A stretch of DNA of 64,000 nt. It comes from Ypsolopha sequella (Eukaryota > Arthropoda > Insecta > Lepidoptera > Ypsolophidae). A program made the translations under genes and the position numbers. The stretch is from the NCBI GenBank assembly GCA_934047225.1, contig OW204004.1, positions 8,126,401-8,190,400 of the forward strand, read 5' to 3'. Below, piece by piece: positions 59,101-64,000 of the stretch (position 1 is its first letter; every line of letters starts with the position of its first letter). A model generated the notes under the pieces. That model ran no database searches. It had not been told where the DNA came from and saw only the letters and a list, made by a program, of their open reading frames with translations.

Positions 59101-62100
59101 CTTGTGAATTATTGTACGAGCATGAAACAGACACGATGAACAAATGTCCGTGCAAAATTAATTTAAAAATGTACCTGCAACATATATATTTATCTGTTGT
59201 ATATTTCAGAACTACATTCATAGAATATATATTTGTATATAAGTTCAATATGGGGCGTGCTAGCTGCAGTGCTGCAACATATCTATTTATCTGTTGTATA
59301 TTTCAGAACTACATTCATAGAATATATATTTGTATATAAGTTCAATATGGGGCGTGCTGGCTGCAGTGCTGCAACATATATATTTATCTGTTGTATATCT
59401 CAGAACTACATTCATGGAATATATATTTGTATATAAGTTCAATATGGGGCATGCTGGCTGCAGTGCAATATTATATCTGTTGTATATTTCAGAACTACAT
59501 TCATAGAATATATATTTGTATATAAGTTCAATATGGGGCTTGCTGGCTGCAGTGCTGCAACATATATATTTGTCTGTTGTATATTTCAGAACTACATTCA
59601 TGGAATATATATTTGTATATAAGTTCAATATGGGGCATGCTGGCTGCAGTGCTGCAACATATCTATTTATCTGTTGTATTTTTCAGAACTACATTCATGG
59701 AATATATATTTGCATATAAGTTCAATATGGGGCATGCTAGCTGCAGTGCTGCAACATATATATTTGTCTGTTGTATATTTCAGAACTACATTCATGGAAT
59801 ATATATTTGTATATAAGTTCAATATGAGGCATGCTAGCTGCAGTGCTGCAACATATATATTTGTCTGTTGTATATTTCAGAATTACATTCATGGAATATA
59901 TATTTGTATATAAGTTCAATATGAGGCATGCTGGCTGCAGTGCTGCAACATATATATTTGTCTGTTGTATATTTCAGAACTACATTCATGGAATATATAT
60001 TTGTATATAAGTTCAATATGGGGCATGCTGGCTGCAGTGCAATATTATATCTGTTGTATATTTCAGAACTACATTCATAGAATATATATTTGTATATAAG
60101 TTCAATATGGGGCATGCTGGCTGCAGTGCTGCAACATATATATTTATCTGTTGTATATTTCAGAACTACATTCATGGAATATATATTTGTATATAAGTTC
60201 AATATGGGGCATGCTGGCTGCAGTGCAATATTATTTTCTCCCAGAAAGTCCAAAGTTCCTTTTATTAAACGGACAAAGTGATGAAGCTTTGGAAGTTTTG
60301 GTGAATATGTTTAAAGAGAATACAGGAAAGCCAAAGAAATATTTTCCCGTAAGTTAACATGTACATTTCAGGTGATTTTGATACAATAAAAATTAAACAA
60401 GAGACTTCATAAGTGGTCAGCAATAAGGTTTAGCAAAAGTTTCCACAAAATGAAAAAAAAAAATACTGGTTTTTCCAAACCAGTCGACCCGGGGTTGAGC
60501 ATAAAAACTATGGAAACACAAAATACTTGTGTCCATACTTTTTATATACCCTTCTCAGAAATCTGGGGCCTTATTGTCTAACTTCAATATCTATCAATAT
60601 CACTTTCAAAGGCATCGTGATTGGCTAAAAATTGTGAATGATGTGTTATTTCTAGCCTTTCACGTTAAGTTAGAAAGAGCTAGCGATAGATGCTGAAGAC
60701 AGTAAGACCCCAAATCTTTCTTTATTTAAAGTAGTCTATACATCGAACCAATCTTTGATATCCGTTTTACACTACAATTTCAATAGAATGATTATATTGA
60801 AATGTTTTATTCTATTATGCAAAAGCCTAGTAGCGTCTACGTCTATGTCAAAATTTAAGCCCTTGGTATAAACCAAATAGAAAACAGGTATTTAAATCAA
60901 CAAGAACTCTTTAAAACAAGAAACTAATAACAAACAAAAGCATAACTAAGTAAGCCCAACACAACATAAAGATCAATGTATAGAAACAAAAATTCAACAA
61001 ATCACAGAACAAAATTAAGAACGTCGACAAAACTTGACAGAACTAAAATAACAAAATCAACATACTTAGCGGAACTATACAAGAAATCGAAAAAGATTTT
61101 TTATTCTTATATATAAACAGGGTGGAAAAAAATTTAGGGCCCTGGAGGGGGTACTAGGTATTATTAAAACTCGCGTGAGCTGACATACTAAATTATTATT
61201 ACATACGGCTTGAACACTCACGTGTGATTGTTGTTGACTATATGCCAACCGTTTCACCGATACAATTTCGGCATTATCAAGGCGAGTGTCGTTCTTAGGA
61301 CGACGACGCGGCGTTCACCGTCGTTGTCAAACGGGCACTGGCAGCCGCCGATCGGCGAGCCGCACGCATTGCTCGTGCGCTGAGCGTTGGCTGCGTCGTC
61401 GATAGGGGTGGGATGGTGGATGCACTTGATTTCTTTGATTGTTCCAATTGTTTGTTATTAGGGGCGGTTATTAAACAAAACGAACTCACAACATCGTCAC
61501 TGTCACTGGGCACTGTCCTAAAGTTGCTCGATCCATCGAGAACCGGTTTCCAAGACGGAGCCAGCTGCCAACCATGATCCCTGTTGAAGTTGGGATTACG
61601 ACTTATCTCGATGGCTTCGTGTATTTTGCGAGGAATGGTATATTTCTCCTTCACTAATACTGTAGCCTTGTCGAAACGGATGAAGTGGGTCGTATCCGAA
61701 CTTAGTGCATGTTCTGCTACTGCTGACCCGTTAATGTCCAGTTTCTTCATGGATCGAATATGTTCAGTCAGTCTTGTGGACACGTTGCGCTTGGTTTCTC
61801 CTATGTAGCTTTTTCCACAATCGCACGGGACTTTATAAACTCCAGGTGTGTTGAGAGGGTCTCGGTCCTTTGGGGATCTCAGCCAGTTCCGTAGTTTGGT
61901 GGGGGCTCGGAAGATAGTCTTCACACTGTACTTCCGGCGAAGCAGGTGTCCAATCCTATCTGTTACGCCTCTCACAAAGGGCAAGTAGATCGGAGCCCTC
62001 TCAACAACGGATGGACGATGGTGGGTTGATGGAGTCGCAAGCCGGTTACTGTGTCTCCAATTATACCCATTGGCCTCCAGTACGTGTCTTACGTGGGTCA

Positions 62101-63900
62101 GTTCAGCATCCACATACTGTGGGTCACATAACCGCAACGCTCGATTTATTAAGGTACGAGGCCCTGACGCAAGGTGAGAAGGGTGGTGATGAGAATCTGC
62201 TTTCAAGTAATGATCCGTGTGTGTGGGCTTCCTGTAAACGGTATGCGCCAAACGACCGTTGGGTCCACGAATGATTAAGACGTCCAGAAATGCTAACCTG
62301 CCATCCCTCTCACACTCAACCGTAAAGGAAATTTTTGGATGGATGTTATTCAAATGTTCTGTCAATCCAGCTAACTTGTTTTTATTGACTACCGCGAAAA
62401 CATCATCCACGTACCGCCACCAGTATCTCGGTTTATCACGCGCACTCTGCAGCGCTTTCTCCTCAAACCACTCCATAAAGATGTTCGCTACTACAGGTGC
62501 AATAGGTGAACCCATAGCCACTCCGTCTACTTGTAAGTAAAAGTTTCCGCGCCAGACAAAATAACCACTACGTAAACAAAACTCTATGCAACTCATGTAC
62601 TCAGTGGGTATGTCATTGCCGTTTATGAGAGATCCCCAAGGGACCGAGACCCTCTCAACACACCTGGAGTTTATAAAGTCCCGTGCGATTGTGGAAAAAG
62701 CTACATAGGAGAAACCAAGCGCAACGTGTCCACAAGACTGACTGAACATATTCGATCCATGAAGAAACTGGACATTAACGGGTCAGCAGTAGCAGAACAT
62801 GCACTAAGTTCGGATACGACCCACTTCATCCGTTTCGACAAGGCTACAGTATTAGTGAAGGAGAAATATACCATTCCTCGCAAAATACACGAAGCCATCG
62901 AGATAAGTCGTAATCCCAACTTCAACAGGGATCATGGTTGGCAGCTGGCTCCGTCTTGGAAACCGGTTCTCGATGGATCGAGCAACTTTAGGACAGTGCC
63001 CAGTGACAGTGACGATGTTGTGAGTTCGTTTTGTTTAATAACCGCCCCTAATAACAAACAATTGGAACAATCAAAGAAATCAAGTGCATCCACCATCCCA
63101 CCCCTATCGACGACGCAGCCAACGCTCAGCGCACGAGCAATGCGTGCGGCTCGCCGATCGGCGGCTGCCAGTGCCCGTTTGACAACGACGGTGAACGCCG
63201 CGTCGTCGTCCTAAGAACGACACTCGCCTTGATAATGCCGAAATTGTATCGGTGAAACGGTTGGCATATAGTCAACAACAATCACACGTGAGTGTTCAAG
63301 CCGTATGTAATAATAATGGGGTACTAGGTATTGTTAATAAAGAACTTGTAATAAATATTTAATTTCATGGGTATCTCGTACAACAGTTGAGTGTAAACAA
63401 AATGTTTATTAGACAAATTTTATCCTGAACAATAATCCTACCGATTCGTATAGTAAAATAGCGAGGGTTTATTTTTAAAATTTTTAGTTAGTTCGATTCC
63501 CGGGTGAGACAAGCGAATTTCAGAATATCATTGAATACAGTTTTGTTTCTTTTAAAAAATAAAGGAATGTTTCCTGTCAGTAAAATGAGTTAACTAAAGG
63601 ATTTAAGGTAGTTCCCCTCCAGGGCCCTTAAATTTTTTCCACCTGTATATAAATACATATTTATATATGTATACCTACTTAACAAAATAAACTACCTATT
63701 TGAATTTGCCATAGTTATTATAAATGAATAATATAATTGTCCTTCCAGATAAAATCTTTGGAACACTCCATACAAAAAGACAAAAATGAGATGTCAAAGC
63801 AGCTGAAAGTGGCTCTGTTTAACGTGAAATATCTTTTTAGGCAACCAGCAGTTAAACATCTATGCCTTTTGTCCATTATTGCCTTCATAAGTTTCTCGTT
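50123..63900 (+). CDS. SV2-like MFS transporter, first six exons (3' end beyond window)
   Basis: Exons: 50123-50159 (MKVTQISLETAE), 50953-51171, 53644-53806, 56859-57040, 60164-60348, 63749-63900. All junctions are GT/AG and in phase, giving about 312 codons so far. Exons 1, 3, 4 and 5 match the minus-strand paralogue exactly in length; exon 2 is one codon shorter. Motifs: ISGFLSDAFGRRTFLIGG (MFS loop 2-3), LEGSSQKYWMLVLWKFLEG, MIAEFTHKGARDK, YYFLPESPKFLLLNGQSDEA, KYLFRQPAVKHL. From the paralogue, four more exons are expected past 63900. Every intron carries repeat or transposon sequence: a tandem-repeat element (1), a GIY-YIG relic (2), a jockey-like LINE (3), a foldback and the acceptor array (4) and a Penelope-like element (5). 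The substrate is unknown. Confidence 0.88.
50193..50929. mobile_element. Element with inverted ends and internal 155-165-bp tandem repeats (intron 1)
   Basis: The ends 'ggcagcgg.gttgtttaaaacccgcctt.ttctaatta' and the complementary 'aaaaaggcgggtttttcacgatgcggctgc' form long inverted repeats. Inside, units starting 'ttgtgtaaactgtcatcgcaaagtttcc' begin at about 50302, 50465 and 50620. It fills almost the whole 793-bp intron 1. Confidence 0.8.
51796..52130 (+). pseudogene. Degenerate GIY-YIG nuclease tail of a retroelement (intron 2)
   Basis: Frames read GVFKLECESCKKRLYCSKNL, then after a stop STFAEHLNSSNHSFDPKHSV and LNYLEALTINNYQ. This follows the GVYKLxC..C..YxGxTxR / FAxHLxxxNH pattern of retroelement GIY-YIG domains. 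The YIG residues are lost. Downstream at 52424 'gcccgaggatgtgtcatacgaaaccggtcg' resembles a PLE 3' hairpin. Confidence 0.6.
53131..53175 (+). other. Hammerhead-like hairpin motif, copy 7 (intron 2)
   Basis: ACTGACGACGGCCACAATTT..GGCCGAAATATATTTCGAAA, almost identical to 10291-10330. It lies between 'ttttattgttttaaat' and 'atttaaaacaatt', as at 30060-30195. Confidence 0.5.
54120..56650 (-). pseudogene. Jockey/CR1-like LINE, degenerate, antisense in intron 3
   Basis: Minus-strand pieces in order: endonuclease 56476-56225 (GDFNTCI.., ..PSLLHLIIRSS..), linker 56095-55913 (YAKHAPLRPVTVKY.., SWLTPKIKKLQAL), RT 55572-55363 (FPFTWKQAFVIALPKI.., YRRISILS), RT 55247-55050 (HLTVLILLDFSNAFNLVD), catalytic region near 54600 as YADS instead of YADD, and thumb/C-terminal 54345-54136 (LPIKTKIMLAQYFLLPI.DY). 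Several frameshifts and stops separate them. Repeat T (54606-54956) is inserted directly before the YADS codons. Dead element. Confidence 0.8.
54606..54956 (-). repeat. Interspersed repeat T, copy 2 (inside the LINE)
   Basis: Reverse complement of 30696-31062, from 'ggcggaggtagtcatgtatg' to the 'aattttaattgaaatttgaat' end. Confidence 0.7.
57041..58249. other. Intron 4, first part; AT-rich
   Basis: No exon seen. 57630-57790 is a TATG/TATA low-complexity tract. Confidence 0.5.
58250..58585. mobile_element. Foldback element (intron 4)
   Basis: Left 'gacagtgggcaaacttgtatgggaattggtccaagcgccgc' and right 'gcggcgcttggaccgaatttgcccactgtc', with further arm 'acataatgtaat.cacaagcaaacagaaccc'. Confidence 0.75.
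59175..60163 (+). repeat. Tandem array of the intron 4 acceptor plus 5' half of exon 5
   Basis: The unit is 97 bp (two variants 89 bp): '..atctgttgtatatttcag' + aactacattcatggaatata + '..gttcaatatggggcatgctggctgcagtg' + about 15 bp. Positions just after each AG: 59210, 59307, 59404, 59493, 59590, 59687, 59784, 59881, 59978, 60067, then the true exon start 60164. The coding half matches exon 5 of both transporters (LHSWNIYLYISSIWGMLAA). In the 89-bp units the junction retains 'caatattat', which is the true exon continuation, showing where the duplication broke. Four copies change TGG to TAG. No unit but the last is followed by the remainder of the exon and a donor. Confidence 0.92.
60349..61110. 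other. Intron 5, first part
   Basis: No exon or element end recognised before the MITE at 61117. Confidence 0.5.
61295..62749 (-). CDS. Penelope-like reverse transcriptase/GIY-YIG ORF (5'-chimeric)
   Basis: 484 codons. The first about 40 residues are antisense of the inverted arm and not native protein. Real RT begins near LINGNDIPTEY and shows SGYFVWRGNFYLQVDGVAMG, SPIAPVVANIFMEWFE, the catalytic YVDD at 113-116, LAFLDVLI and the PLE signature VYRKPTHTDHYL (171-182). The linker leads to a GIY-YIG nuclease: GVYKVPCDCGKSYIGETKRN (303-322), then RLTEHIRSM. The C-terminus is Ser/Ala/Thr-rich. Fingers and the N-terminal part of a complete PLE RT are missing, so the copy is 5'-truncated although its remaining frame is fully open. 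Confidence 0.88.
   Translation of the reverse strand: MFSQSCGHVALGFSYVAFSTIARDFINSRCVERVSVPWGSLINGNDIPTEYMSCIEFCLRSGYFVWRGNFYLQVDGVAMGSPIAPVVANIFMEWFEEKALQSARDKPRYWWRYVDDVFAVVNKNKLAGLTEHLNNIHPKISFTVECERDGRLAFLDVLIIRGPNGRLAHTVYRKPTHTDHYLKADSHHHPSHLASGPRTLINRALRLCDPQYVDAELTHVRHVLEANGYNWRHSNRLATPSTHHRPSVVERAPIYLPFVRGVTDRIGHLLRRKYSVKTIFRAPTKLRNWLRSPKDRDPLNTPGVYKVPCDCGKSYIGETKRNVSTRLTEHIRSMKKLDINGSAVAEHALSSDTTHFIRFDKATVLVKEKYTIPRKIHEAIEISRNPNFNRDHGWQLAPSWKPVLDGSSNFRTVPSDSDDVVSSFCLITAPNNKQLEQSKKSSASTIPPLSTTQPTLSARAMRAARRSAAASARLTTTVNAASSS
62630..63214 (+). pseudogene. Inverted second copy of the PLE GIY-YIG domain
   Basis: The right arm encodes, on the plus strand, the same nuclease (GVYKVPCDCGKSYIGETKRN..) to the same stop at 63212-63214, with no start codon of its own and no RT. 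Only one base difference from the left arm (Lys to Arg before DRDPLN) was noticed. Confidence 0.88.
63653..63748. other. Intron 5 end and exon 6 acceptor
   Basis: Pyrimidine-rich 'ttgtccttccag' directly precedes exon 6 at 63749. Confidence 0.7.
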
Positions 63901-64000
63901 GTAAGTATTAATTTCAAATTTGAGAATTTTTAATTATGCATTCCTTAAATATGCAATGCAGCGCTATTATTGCCTAATTCCTCGCCTAAATATTAAGATT

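Larger units (their letters stand above)
61163..63317 (-). mobile_element. Penelope-like element with 689-bp inverted arms
   Basis: A 15-bp target duplication, GGGGTACTAGGTATT, brackets it (61148-61162 and 63318-63332). The 3' part of the element on the minus strand (61192-61880) is repeated in inverse orientation at 62629-63317; only one base difference was noticed, near the inner junction. The unique centre (61881-62628) holds the reverse transcriptase palm. An extra 29 bp (61163-61191) is present only at the true 3' end. Just past the ORF stop, 'ccttgataatgccgaa..tcggtgaaacg' resembles PLE terminal hairpins. The near-identity of the arms implies a very recent event. Confidence 0.9.
61117..63646. 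mobile_element. MITE with 6-bp target duplication, host of the PLE insertion
   Basis: Left end ACAGGGTGGAAAAAAATTTA and the complement at the right (..TTTTTTCCACCTGT); the match is about 32 bp and includes GGGCCCTGGAGGGG. Flanks are atataa at 61111-61116 and 63647-63652. Without the PLE it would be about 360 bp. Confidence 0.8.

Noticed and set aside
59233..60253. Series of 60-139-codon ORFs on both strands
   Set aside because: Products of the 97-bp tandem array read in different frames.

Overview
This is AT-rich nuclear DNA of an insect, most likely a moth or butterfly. The evidence is short coding exons with GT/AG introns, a dense load of TTAA-flanked and foldback transposons, Penelope-like retroelements, tRNA-derived SINEs, and interspersed repeats I recognise from lepidopteran genomes (the 'GGTTCCGTACC...' family, 'gaacggtgaaggaaaac' SINE tails, TTCAAA tails). 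The species cannot be named from the sequence. The ORFs over 60 codons are mostly chance or transposon-derived; the host genes have exons of only 37-275 bp and were assembled by eye from splice sites, reading phase and paralogy.

Host genes. Two SV2-like transporters of the major facilitator superfamily lie head to head. The minus-strand gene (41398 down to 26126) can be joined into ten phase-compatible exons giving a 514-residue protein. The plus-strand gene starts at 50123; its first six exons are visible and it runs off the right edge. Exons 1, 3, 4 and 5 have identical lengths in the two genes (37, 163, 182 and 185 nt). A relic with second copies of exons 8 and 9 lies downstream of the minus-strand gene (24183-24457 and 14368-14495). 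Its two halves are separated by about 8.4 kb of inserted DNA.

Layout. 1-13.4 kb: no host gene; Penelope-like (PLE) GIY-YIG fragments, MITEs and retroelement tails. 13.5-24.8 kb: the partial duplicate, split by a TTAA-bounded insertion (15171-23613) that carries a four-exon gene for a Mutator/Kolobok-type transposase fused to a YqaJ nuclease (about 912 aa, intact) and a THAP-like fragment. 26.1-41.4 kb: minus-strand transporter. 41.4-50.1 kb: spacer with foldbacks, non-LTR fragments, a frameshifted OTU protease gene and tandem repeats. 50.1-64 kb: plus-strand transporter, with transposon-derived or repeat sequence in each intron. Intron 5 holds a young PLE with 689-bp inverted arms.

Most unusual feature: at 59210-60163 the end of intron 4 plus the first half of exon 5 is tandemly repeated, giving eleven near-identical 3' splice sites. 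By my reading only the last one (exon start 60164) keeps the transporter frame open. No search or alignment could be run; family names rest on motifs read by eye.
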